NCBI RefSeq assembly: GCF_900111765.1
Contig: NZ_FOIB01000002.1
Coordinates: 1,116,001 to 1,180,000, forward strand
DNA from: Myxococcus fulvus
GTDB lineage: Bacteria > Myxococcota > Myxococcia > Myxococcales > Myxococcaceae
Length of the DNA stretch: 64,000 bases
Direction of reading: 5' to 3'
Part shown: positions 23,466 through 30,886 of the stretch, in pieces
Position numbering within the stretch: position 1 is the first letter of the stretch
Layout of the letters: each line of letters opens with the position of its first letter
The notes under the pieces: generated by a model
What the model saw: only the letters and a program-made list of their open reading frames with translations
What the model was told of the DNA's origin: nothing
The model's database searches: none
Translations under genes and position numbers: made by a program

Positions 23466-23791
23466 GAGCGCTCCCCATCGGAGACGGGCTCCCGCTCCGG
23501 GGTGTGGGACTGCTCGGCCCGCAGCCGCGCCATGCGCCGCGCCAGCGCCACCGCGAGCGCCGTGGCGCTCACCGACACCACGATGCCCGTGAGCACCAAC
23601 GCTTGCGGCACCGGGTCCGGCGCGCCCGTGGGCACCCGCCGCGCGAGCGCCACCAGCACCAGCAGGACGCCGGAGCCCGCGATGTTCGCCGCGAGGATGC
23701 GCTTCACCACGTGCTGATGGGAGAAGAGCCCCACCAGCCCCACGCTGAACATCGCCACGCCCGACAGCGAATAGACGGCCCACGGGCTCAC
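23462..23791 (-). CDS. mrpC: MrpC/NuoK-like antiporter subunit
   Basis: A 109-residue protein with three membrane helices, starting with GTG (GTGA overlap with the previous stop at 23788-23791). The sequence YSLSGVAMFSVGLVGLF, then VKRILAANIAGSGVLLVLVAL and a third helix ALVLTGIVVSVSATALAVAL matches MrpC/MnhC/MbhG, the homologue of NuoK. The charged C-terminal tail (RLRAEQSHTPEREPVSDG) is typical. In Mrp-type complexes it sits between the antiporter subunits and the A/B modules. Confidence 0.88.
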   Translation of the reverse strand: MSPWAVYSLSGVAMFSVGLVGLFSHQHVVKRILAANIAGSGVLLVLVALARRVPTGAPDPVPQALVLTGIVVSVSATALAVALARRMARLRAEQSHTPEREPVSDGERS

Positions 23792-24717
23792 GGCGTCTCC
23801 TCCGGCAGCGCCCGGGGCGGCCGCGTCCCGGGGAAGAACATCAACAGCACCATGGCGATGGAGACCGTCAGCGCCACCTCCACGACGAAGATGAGCGTGC
23901 CCGCGTACTTCTCCGGGTACTCCAGCAGCCGCCCTCCGGAGACCAGCGGCGCCACCGCCACCAGGATGAACATCAACGGCCCGGTGAGCAGCGCCCAGCG
24001 CACCCGCGCGGACGACATTCGCGGCGTGCCCATGCGCGCGGTGATGATGGCCACCACCCCGCCGCCCGCGAGGATGGCGCCCGCCTGGAAGGCCCCGCCC
24101 GGACCGTGGTCGCCCACCCAGACCAGGTAGCCCGCCACCAGCAGCAGCGCGGGCGTCATCATCCGGAACAGCTCCCCCGTCAGCGGGTCCTCCATCGCCT
24201 CCTTGTCCGGCCGCTCGCTGCGCGGATTCACCGCCCGCGCGCCCAGCGCGGCCACCAGCAGCACCGCGATTTCCAGCAGCGTGTCGTAGCCCCGGAAGTT
24301 CAAGAGCACCGCGGTGACGGGGTGCTCCACGCCGCTGTCTCCCTGGCGCGCGGCGATGAGGGGGGCCAGGCCCCGGCTGTCGGCGGGCAGCGCGAGCACC
24401 GCCCAGCCGAGCAGCGCCGTCAGCGCCACCGTGCACAACAGCGCCCAGGGCCTCCGGGCGCGGGCGCGGACATCCGAGGAGTCCTCCTCCGTCCAGCTCA
24501 AGGTGTGCATCAGCAGCGCGCCCGTCAGACCCGTGCCCACCGCGGCCTCCACCAGCGCGATGTCCGGCGCGTCCAGCCGCGCCCAGCCCAGCGCGGAGAA
24601 CAGGCCGAAGGCCACGAAGAGCACCACCGCCTGGGACAGCGCCTCCGTGCGGAGGACCAGCCAGGCCAAGAGGGGCAGACAGATGGCGAGGCTCGCGTCG
24701 AGCAGCCCGTCCATCAT
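23788..24717 (-). CDS. Fusion of MrpA C-terminal modules (MbhD/MbhE-like, DUF4040) with MrpB
   Basis: A 309-residue membrane protein that joins three modules. Residues 1-75 are the DUF4040/MbhD-like three-helix unit (LARLDAPDIALVEAAVGTG with the conserved acidic residues, seen here as WARLDAPDIALVEAAV). Residues 90-175 are MbhE-like, with HPVTAVLLNFRGYDTLLEIAVL. Residues 190-309 are MrpB-like: MMTPALLLVAGYLVWVGDHG, PGGAFQAGAILAG and four helices. In canonical Mrp operons the first two modules are the tail of the large MrpA, and here they are split from the NuoL-like part and fused to MrpB. The start is the first Met of MMDGLL (24717), overlapping the previous stop. Confidence 0.85.
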   Translation of the reverse strand: MMDGLLDASLAICLPLLAWLVLRTEALSQAVVLFVAFGLFSALGWARLDAPDIALVEAAVGTGLTGALLMHTLSWTEEDSSDVRARARRPWALLCTVALTALLGWAVLALPADSRGLAPLIAARQGDSGVEHPVTAVLLNFRGYDTLLEIAVLLVAALGARAVNPRSERPDKEAMEDPLTGELFRMMTPALLLVAGYLVWVGDHGPGGAFQAGAILAGGGVVAIITARMGTPRMSSARVRWALLTGPLMFILVAVAPLVSGGRLLEYPEKYAGTLIFVVEVALTVSIAMVLLMFFPGTRPPRALPEETP

Positions 24718-25025
24718 GACTCCCGCCGTCCGCTCCAGGCGGGCGTGCCCCGCCGCAGCGCCGCGCGGGCGATGAGCTGACACGTGAAGGCGCTGGCGAC
24801 GAGGACGAAGAGCCAGACGAGGAGCAGCTTGAGCGCCGTGGCCCAGGAGCCCGACCGCAGCGCCAGGCCCACCACCACCAGGCCCAGCCCCAGGTTGTCC
24901 ACCTTGGTGAGCGCGTGCAGCCGGCAGTACACGTCCGGGAAGCGCAGCACGCCCACCGTGCCCGCAAGACAGAAGCCCGCGCCGGCGAGCATGAACGCCG
25001 CGGAGACGCCGTCGAGGAGGGTCAT
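24714..25025 (-). CDS. mrpG: MrpG/MnhG-like antiporter subunit
   Basis: A 103-residue protein with three membrane helices. GAGFCLAGTVGVLRFPDVYCRLHALTKVDNLGLGLVVVG is the diagnostic MrpG stretch (R-x-PD-x-Y-x-R-x-H-A-x-x-K), seen here over residues 15-53. MrpG is a small subunit needed for assembly and activity of the antiporter. Both ends overlap neighbours by 4 bases. Confidence 0.9.
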   Translation of the reverse strand: MTLLDGVSAAFMLAGAGFCLAGTVGVLRFPDVYCRLHALTKVDNLGLGLVVVGLALRSGSWATALKLLLVWLFVLVASAFTCQLIARAALRRGTPAWSGRRES

Positions 25026-25318
25026 CTGCGCGGCTCCTCCTCGCGGGCGCGCGCGTCCTCCGCGACGCTCCCCACCGCGAAGCGCACGAAGGCCACCACC
25101 GTGACGGGCGCGAGCAACGCGAAGATGAGGGCCACGTCCCGCAAGGGGGCGCCCCCCTCGTTCGCCGCGAGCAGCACGAGCACACCCACGCCCGTGGTGC
25201 CGAACAGCTGCGCCACGATGAAGCGGTCCGTCAGCGTGGGCCCACGAACGACGCGTACCATGCCGGCCAGGATGTTCAGGAGCAGGAAGAGGGCCAGCCC
25301 CGTGCGCAGCTCATGCAT
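25022..25318 (-). CDS. mrpF: MrpF/MnhF-like antiporter subunit
   Basis: A 98-residue protein with three membrane helices. The family signature VRGPTLTDRFIVAQLFGTT lies after the first helix, including the conserved Asp-Arg pair. The C-terminal tail is charged (DARAREEEPRR). MrpF is a small integral subunit of the Mrp/Mbh membrane arm. Its start overlaps the end of mrpE by 8 bases, and its stop overlaps mrpG by 4. Confidence 0.9.
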   Translation of the reverse strand: MHELRTGLALFLLLNILAGMVRVVRGPTLTDRFIVAQLFGTTGVGVLVLLAANEGGAPLRDVALIFALLAPVTVVAFVRFAVGSVAEDARAREEEPRR

Positions 25319-25955
25319 GAGCGCCCTCCGGCGGCGAGGGTGAAGCGTCCAGGCCGAACAGGCGGCGCACGCGGCGCTCCAGGTCCTCCAGTTCCTCGTG
25401 GATGCCCTGTCCCCGGTCCACGAGTGCGTGCACCACCAGTTCCTCTCCGTCGATGTCCGCGTTCAGCGTGCCGGGCATCAAGCTGAGGGTGATGCGGAAC
25501 AGCGTCTGGGGCGCACCCTCGGGCAGGCGAATCGGGTAGCGGACGAAGACAGGGGAGATGGGCAGGCTGGGAGAGAGCGCGCGCTTCGCCACATCGAAGC
25601 CGCCATGGACCGAGCCCTTCAGGAAGAAGAGCGCGAAGCCCGCCACGCCCAAGAGCGTCCACGCGTGGCGACGCGGCGGACTCAACACGAAGCTCACCGC
25701 GGACACGACGCCCACCACCACCAGGCCGAACGTCAGGCTGCTCGGGTCGCCGTCACACAGCGCCCACCACGTCAGCGCCAGGAAGACCACGCGCGCCACC
25801 GCGCTCTTCCAGGCACCCACGTCCAGCCGAGGCGTCCGACTCCGGCCCTCCTCCGCGCTCACGCGCGCGTCTCCAGTATCCACGGGGTCCACGCGGCGGA
25901 CCCTAGGCCAGCCACCCCGCACACGGCGGACGGAGTCCCTCGTCACGTTCGTCAT
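25311..25955 (-). CDS. mrpE: MrpE/MnhE-like antiporter subunit, first gene of the operon
   Basis: A 214-residue protein with an N-terminal charged region of about 45 residues, two or three membrane helices ([57 protein letters not shown]) and a soluble C-terminal domain. In that domain [24 protein letters not shown] is the MrpE signature (L-x-PGT). Other family members lack much of the N-terminal extension, so the true start could be downstream of 25955. It heads eight coupled genes (E-F-G-A'B-C-D-D-D) reading toward 18815. The promoter must lie in the 298 bases before it. Confidence 0.88.
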   Translation of the reverse strand: MTNVTRDSVRRVRGGWPRVRRVDPVDTGDARVSAEEGRSRTPRLDVGAWKSAVARVVFLALTWWALCDGDPSSLTFGLVVVGVVSAVSFVLSPPRRHAWTLLGVAGFALFFLKGSVHGGFDVAKRALSPSLPISPVFVRYPIRLPEGAPQTLFRITLSLMPGTLNADIDGEELVVHALVDRGQGIHEELEDLERRVRRLFGLDASPSPPEGAHA

Positions 25956-26253
25956 CGGACGCTTGGTCGACGCAGTGGCGCATAACCGACGAAGCCGGGC
26001 TCATTCCAGGAAAGCGCGCGGGCCCTTTCAATCCCAGACACGCTCGCGAGCCCCTTCTGTCCAGGGCCCACGCTCCCGCGGACGATGCTCGGACTCCGTG
26101 GGGAACACGCCGCGCGCCCCAGAGCGCCCGACTCACTGCCCTCGGGCTCCCCCATCCGGGGGAGTCGGTCGCGCCTCCGCTTGGGGTGGGGCGCGAGCGT
26201 GCACCTCGCTACGTTGGCTCGCGCGGAAGTCACCTCCCGAAGGAGCCAGCACG
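25956..26253. other. Divergent intergenic region between the antiporter operon and an alpha/beta hydrolase
   Basis: A 298-base gap. The only clear element is the AAGGAG ribosome site of the hydrolase near 26240-26245. I see no convincing operator, small ORF or RNA gene. The promoters of both transcripts must be here. Confidence 0.5.
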
Positions 26254-27075
26254 ATGAGCATCGTCACGACGAAGGATGGAGCGCGCATCTTCTACAAGGA
26301 CTGGGGCACGGGTCAGCCCGTGGTCTTCAGCCATGGCTGGCCGCTGAACTCGGACAGCTGGGACGAGCAGCTCCAGTTCGTCGCCTCGAACGGTTATCGC
26401 GCCATCGCGCACGACCGCCGGGGCCACGGCCGCTCCACCCAGACGTGGTCCGGCCACGACATGGACACCTACGCGGACGACCTGGCCGCGGTGCTCGACG
26501 CGCTCGACGTGAAGAACGCGGTGCTCGTGGGCTTCTCCACCGGCGGCGGCGAGGTGGCGCGCTACATCGCCCGGCACGGCACGAAGCGCGTGGCCAAGGC
26601 GGTGCTCGTGGGCGCGGTGCCTCCGCTCATGGCGAAGACGGCCAGCAATCCGGGCGGCCTGCCCATCGAGGTGTTCGACAACATCCGCGCCGGCGTCCTC
26701 GCCGACCGCTCCCAGTTCTTCCAGGACCTCACCACGCCGTTCTTCGGCGCCAACCGCCCCGGCGCCAAGGTCTCCCAGGGCGCGCGCGACGCGTTCTGGC
26801 TGGCCGGCATGCAGTGCGGCCTCAAGCCCGCCTATGACTGCGTCAAGGCGTTCTCCGAGACGGACCAGACCGAGGACCTGAAGAAGTTCGACGTCCCCAC
26901 GCTCATCATCCACGGCGATGACGACCAGATTGTCCCCATCGAGGGCGCGGCGCGCGCGGCGGCGCGGCTGGTGAAGGGCTCCACGCTCAAGGTCTACGCC
27001 GGCGCTCCGCACGGCCTGACGGTGACGCACCGCGAGCAGTTCCACGCGGACCTGCTCGCCTTCCTGAAGTCCTGA
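26254..27075 (+). CDS. Alpha/beta hydrolase of the non-haem chloroperoxidase/arylesterase group
   Basis: A 273-residue cytosolic protein with an AAGGAG ribosome site 9 bases before the ATG. The fold landmarks are the oxyanion region [10 protein letters not shown], the nucleophile elbow GFSTGGGE (Ser95), an acid in HGDDDQIVP (Asp222 or Asp224) and His253 in GAPHGL. The combination [13 protein letters not shown] and the start [14 protein letters not shown] is typical of the cofactor-free haloperoxidase/esterase family. These enzymes act as esterases or perhydrolases, and their in vivo substrate is usually unknown. It is a single gene divergent from the antiporter operon, and its 3' end meets a hairpin shared with the convergent surface-protein gene. 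Confidence 0.88.
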   Translation: MSIVTTKDGARIFYKDWGTGQPVVFSHGWPLNSDSWDEQLQFVASNGYRAIAHDRRGHGRSTQTWSGHDMDTYADDLAAVLDALDVKNAVLVGFSTGGGEVARYIARHGTKRVAKAVLVGAVPPLMAKTASNPGGLPIEVFDNIRAGVLADRSQFFQDLTTPFFGANRPGAKVSQGARDAFWLAGMQCGLKPAYDCVKAFSETDQTEDLKKFDVPTLIIHGDDDQIVPIEGAARAAARLVKGSTLKVYAGAPHGLTVTHREQFHADLLAFLKS

Positions 27076-27084
27076 GCACGCGAA

Positions 27085-27107
27085 GGGCCCGTCGTCAGGG
27101 CGGGCCC
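27085..27107. terminator. Hairpin between convergent genes
   Basis: GGGCCCG (27085-27091) pairs with CGGGCCC (27101-27107) around a 9-base loop. The loop contains the stop codon of the minus-strand gene (27095-27097). Confidence 0.45.
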
Positions 27108-29812
27108 ACCTGGATGACCTGCGTGGCGGAGGCGCTCGCCCCCAGGTCATCCGTGGCGGTGAGCGTGACGGTGTAGCGGCCCACGCCCGTGTAGCGGTGC
27201 TCCAGGTGCGCCGCGTCGGACGTGGTGCCGTCACCCAGCTCCCATCGGAAGCGCTGAATCCAGCGGCCCGCGCCCGTCGCGGTGCTCGTCGTCGCGTCGA
27301 GGAACACGTTCAAGGGCGCGCTCGTCCCGGAGAACGGCCCGCCGGTGATGCGCGGCACGGGACGCGAGCCTCCTCCCACGGCGGGCGCGAGCAGCCTGCG
27401 CACCGTGGACGCGCCCTGGTCCACCACCAGCACGTCTCCGTTCGGCAGGCCCGCGATGCCCGCGGGAAGGCTGAAGGTGGCCTGCTCCGCCGCGCCATCC
27501 CGGGCGCCATGCGCGCCCGTGCCCGCGTATGTCCTCGCCCGACCCGAGGCGACGGCGCGGATGCGCTCGTTGCCCGTGTCCGTCAGCAGCAGCCGGTCCT
27601 GGACGTAGGCCGCGCCGAGCATCGGCAGGAACAGCGCCGCGCTGCCGGCGCCGTCCGAGAAGCCGCCAGTGACGGCGCCCGCCGCGGTGGAGGTGGTGAA
27701 GACTGCGTCCATCGCCACGCGGCGGATGAGGCGGTTGCCCGTGTCCACCACCCACAGCGCGCCGCCGCCGAAGGCCACTCCCGTGGGCCGGTGGAGCTTC
27801 GCCTGGCTCGCCGGACCATTGGTGCTGCCCGAGCCCCGCGCGCCAATCAGCGTGCTCACCCGCCCGTCCGGGGAGATGCGCGCGAGCCGGTGGTTGAAGG
27901 TGTCCGCCACGTACAACTCCGTCCCGGCGAACGCCACGCTGGAGGGCGTCTGGAAGCGCGCGGCGGTGCCCACACCGTCCACCTTGCCCTGCCGTCCGTC
28001 CTTCGAGCCCGCGAAGGTGCTCACCGTCCAGCGCTCGTCCCGGGCGATGCGCACGACGCGGTGGTTGCCCGTGTCCGCCACGTAGAGCGCGCCGTCGGTG
28101 GCGATGGCGATGGACTGCGGCGAGCGCAGCGCCGTCGTCGCGCCGGCTCCCTCGCCCACGCCCGGCGTGCCCGTGCCCGCGATGGTGGTGACGGTGCGCG
28201 CCGCGTCGTTGGCGATGCGTCGCACCGCGTGGTTGCCCGTGTCCGCGACGAACACGTTGCCCTGCGCGTCCACCGCCACGCCCACGGGCCGGCGGAAGCG
28301 CGCCTGCGTCGCGGGGCCGTTGACGAAGCCCTCCTGGAACGCGGCCCCCGCGAAGGTGGACACGCCCGCGGACTGCCCCGTGCGGTCCACGGGCCTGGGG
28401 TCATCCGCGCCGAAGGTGTCTCCCTCCAGCGGAGGCACGAGGCCCGCCTTGCGCATCACGTTGTCGGTGATGCGTTGCACGCGCAGGTCCGCGAAGTGCG
28501 GGTGCGACAGGCCGTGGGACCAGGAGATGCCGCCGCTGGCGAAGACGAACGCGCCGGAGGGCGCGGTGTAGAGGGTGGAGGTGTGCCGGTTGGGCTCGCC
28601 CCTGCTGCTGATGGCCGGCGAGTCGGCGAGGGCGACGAGCCCCGGCGGCGAGGCTCCGTTGCTCCACGCCCGGTCGATTTCGTAGCCCACCACGGAGAGG
28701 ATGGAGTCGCCCTGCGCGAGCCCCGTGCCGGCGAAGGGCCAGGCTCCCGGCGTGCGCACCACGTAGGGCTGCGGGATGATGCCCCACGCGTCGGACATCA
28801 CGCCGACGAGGCCGTTCTCCGGCTCGCCCAGGCGCGCGTTGCGCCAGCGCACCGTCATGAGGTTCGTCCCCGCCTTCGGGTCCTCCTGGGGCGCCTCGTC
28901 CTTGTAACAGACCTGCCTTCGCCGCGACGTCCCCGTGGGCCCCGCCTCCAGGCGGATGAGCCAGCAGCTGGTGTCGCTGCCCAGGAACGCCAGGTTCACC
29001 CCCGACGCCAGCGCCGCGTCCACCGCCTGCTTGAGCGGACGCGACCAGTACTCGTCATGCCCCACCGAGATGAACAGCCTCTGTCCCATCAACAGCGAGG
29101 GGTCCCGGTCCAGGTCCACGTTGGTGACGTAGTTGAGTTCGTGGCCCTTGGACTCGGCCCACAGCACGAAGTTGTGGGAGGCGTAGAAGTACTCGCCCGC
29201 GCCATTGCCATCCAGGTACGGCCGGTCGAACGAGGCCACCTTCGCGTGCCCCCCGGACAATCCCAGCGAGGTGGCGTAGAGGCTCTCTCCACCCCAGGCG
29301 TTGTAGGCCTGGAACGTGGTGAACGGAATCAGGACCACGCCCGTGTTCTTCCGCTCGTCGGCGCGCACCACGAAGATGACGTAGGACTGCGGCCCGTCGT
29401 CGCGCACGAGCTTGAGCAGGTACACGCCGCTGGGCCACGAGGCTTGAGTCGCCACGGTGAAGCTCACCGGCCAGCGACACTCCACGAGCCCCGTCGTCCT
29501 GTCCGCCACCGGCGTGGGCTGCGGGCCCACGGTGACGGGGCCTCCGGACGCCATGCGCCGCGAGCCCGCGCCGCCGTAGTGGCCCATGCGGTACAGCTCC
29601 CAGCGCACCGCGCGCGCGCTGTCGGTCCGCACGTGGATGTCGATGGACTGGCCCCGCTGCACGCTCGTCGCGCTGGCATAACCCTCCAGCTGCGCGCCCG
29701 TCGCCGGCTGGCTGAGCGCCCACTCCGTGCTGCCGGGCCGCCGTGCCTCGCTGCCCGCTGGAGCGACAGACATCAGCCCCACCCACATCGTCAGGAACAT
29801 CGACAGTCCCAT
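27095..29812 (-). CDS. Exported N,N-dimethylformamidase-beta-like protein fused to NHL propeller and PKD domain
   Basis: A 905-residue protein. The start at 29812 has a strong GGGGAGGAG site and a signal-anchor-like N-terminus. Residues about 35-470 resemble the C-terminal domain of the N,N-dimethylformamidase large subunit: YSATSVQRGQSIDIHV-like opening, WPSGVYLLKLV, NTGVVLIPFTTFQAYNAWGG, FISVGHDEYWS, FLGSDTSCW. About 500-820 form six NHL-type repeats, each ending in a variant of DTGNHxVRRI. A C-terminal PKD domain (about 825-905) has LGDGTTSDAAHLEHRYTG. The N-terminal enzyme small subunit is absent, so hydrolysis of dimethylformamide is not implied. Such multi-domain proteins are likely surface or secreted and may bind or process a carbohydrate or protein target. 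Confidence 0.8.
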   Translation of the reverse strand: MGLSMFLTMWVGLMSVAPAGSEARRPGSTEWALSQPATGAQLEGYASATSVQRGQSIDIHVRTDSARAVRWELYRMGHYGGAGSRRMASGGPVTVGPQPTPVADRTTGLVECRWPVSFTVATQASWPSGVYLLKLVRDDGPQSYVIFVVRADERKNTGVVLIPFTTFQAYNAWGGESLYATSLGLSGGHAKVASFDRPYLDGNGAGEYFYASHNFVLWAESKGHELNYVTNVDLDRDPSLLMGQRLFISVGHDEYWSRPLKQAVDAALASGVNLAFLGSDTSCWLIRLEAGPTGTSRRRQVCYKDEAPQEDPKAGTNLMTVRWRNARLGEPENGLVGVMSDAWGIIPQPYVVRTPGAWPFAGTGLAQGDSILSVVGYEIDRAWSNGASPPGLVALADSPAISSRGEPNRHTSTLYTAPSGAFVFASGGISWSHGLSHPHFADLRVQRITDNVMRKAGLVPPLEGDTFGADDPRPVDRTGQSAGVSTFAGAAFQEGFVNGPATQARFRRPVGVAVDAQGNVFVADTGNHAVRRIANDAARTVTTIAGTGTPGVGEGAGATTALRSPQSIAIATDGALYVADTGNHRVVRIARDERWTVSTFAGSKDGRQGKVDGVGTAARFQTPSSVAFAGTELYVADTFNHRLARISPDGRVSTLIGARGSGSTNGPASQAKLHRPTGVAFGGGALWVVDTGNRLIRRVAMDAVFTTSTAAGAVTGGFSDGAGSAALFLPMLGAAYVQDRLLLTDTGNERIRAVASGRARTYAGTGAHGARDGAAEQATFSLPAGIAGLPNGDVLVVDQGASTVRRLLAPAVGGGSRPVPRITGGPFSGTSAPLNVFLDATTSTATGAGRWIQRFRWELGDGTTSDAAHLEHRYTGVGRYTVTLTATDDLGASASATQVIQVGPP

Positions 29813-30067
29813 GAGCGCTCCTCCCCACGCGCCGTTGTCCCCGCACGCCCCGCGCGCCTCAACCCTCCGGGCCCACGAGTGGATGACCTTGGACAGACTT
29901 CGCACACGACTACGGGGTTCCCACGGGTCAACTGGCCCTCGGTACACTGCCGCCTTGTGCGGCAACGTGAGCGCCCCTGCGCGCGGCTCCACGTTCCGTC
30001 GGGTGGACGACTTGCGAGCATGCGGGCTGCATCGTCCCGGGCACCCCGCATCATCTAGACTCGCGCC

Positions 30068-30886
30068 ATGTCCAAGTCAGTCACCACTCGAAACAATGTG
30101 CAGGTCATTGGCCGAGGCGACGACGTGATTGTCTTCGCCCACGGGTTCGGCACCAACCAGAGCGCGTGGCACCACCAGGTGCGCGCCTTCGAGGACACGC
30201 ACCGCATCGTCCTGTTCGACCACGTGGGGACGCACGGCACGGACCTGGAGGACTACAGCCCGCACCGCTACGCGGCCCTGGAGAGCTACTCGCTGGACCT
30301 GCTCGAGGTGCTCGAGTCGGTCAGGGCGCGCAACGTGTTCTACGTGGGCCACTCGATGAGCGGCATGATTGGCATGCTCGCGGGGCTGGTCCGACCGGAG
30401 TTCTTCCGGGGCATGCTCTTCATCGGCGCCTCGCCCCGCTACCTCAACTCCCCCGACTTCAAGGGCGGCTTCGAGCGCAAGGACATCGACGAGCTGTACA
30501 AGACCATCGAGCAGCACTTCGAGGCCTGGGCCAGCGGCTTCGCGCAGGCGGCCATGGGGCCCTCCGCCACGCCGGAGATGGTCAAGGACTTCAGCTCGTC
30601 CCTGCTGGCGTTGCGCCCCGACATCGCCGTCGGCGTGATTCGCATCATCTTCGAGTCGGACTACCGCGAGCAGATCACCCGGCTGAAGGTCCCCACCTGG
30701 GTCGTCCAGCCGCTCAACGACTTCGCCGTCCCCACCGCGGTGGGCGAGTACCTGGCCAGGACCCTGCCGAGCGGCAACATCCGCTACGTCCCCAACCAGG
30801 GACACCTGCCGCACCTGAGCGCGCCCAACGAGGTCAACACGCTCATCTCGGACGCCCTCGCGGCAAGCGCCCTCGCGGCGGCGTGA
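30068..30886 (+). CDS. RsbQ-like alpha/beta hydrolase, signalling partner of the next gene
   Basis: A 272-residue alpha/beta hydrolase. It starts [27 protein letters not shown], a layout typical of RsbQ/KAI2/D14-type small-molecule receptors. The triad is Ser96 (GHSMSG), Asp218 (PLNDFAVP) and His246 (NQGHLPHL). Ser96 falls at the same position as in Bacillus RsbQ, which is about the same length. In Bacillus, RsbQ hydrolyses or binds a small hydrophobic ligand and activates the PAS-containing phosphatase RsbP. Here the stop overlaps the start of a PAS-containing hybrid histidine kinase by 4 bases. The pair is therefore very likely a ligand-sensing module coupled to phosphorelay output. The ligand is unknown. 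Confidence 0.85.
   Translation: MSKSVTTRNNVQVIGRGDDVIVFAHGFGTNQSAWHHQVRAFEDTHRIVLFDHVGTHGTDLEDYSPHRYAALESYSLDLLEVLESVRARNVFYVGHSMSGMIGMLAGLVRPEFFRGMLFIGASPRYLNSPDFKGGFERKDIDELYKTIEQHFEAWASGFAQAAMGPSATPEMVKDFSSSLLALRPDIAVGVIRIIFESDYREQITRLKVPTWVVQPLNDFAVPTAVGEYLARTLPSGNIRYVPNQGHLPHLSAPNEVNTLISDALAASALAAA

Noticed and set aside
27197..30058. 953-codon open frame opposite the DMFase-like/NHL gene
   Set aside because: Arg/Ala/Gly-rich shadow frame without domains. The minus strand has a ribosome site, signal and NHL repeats.
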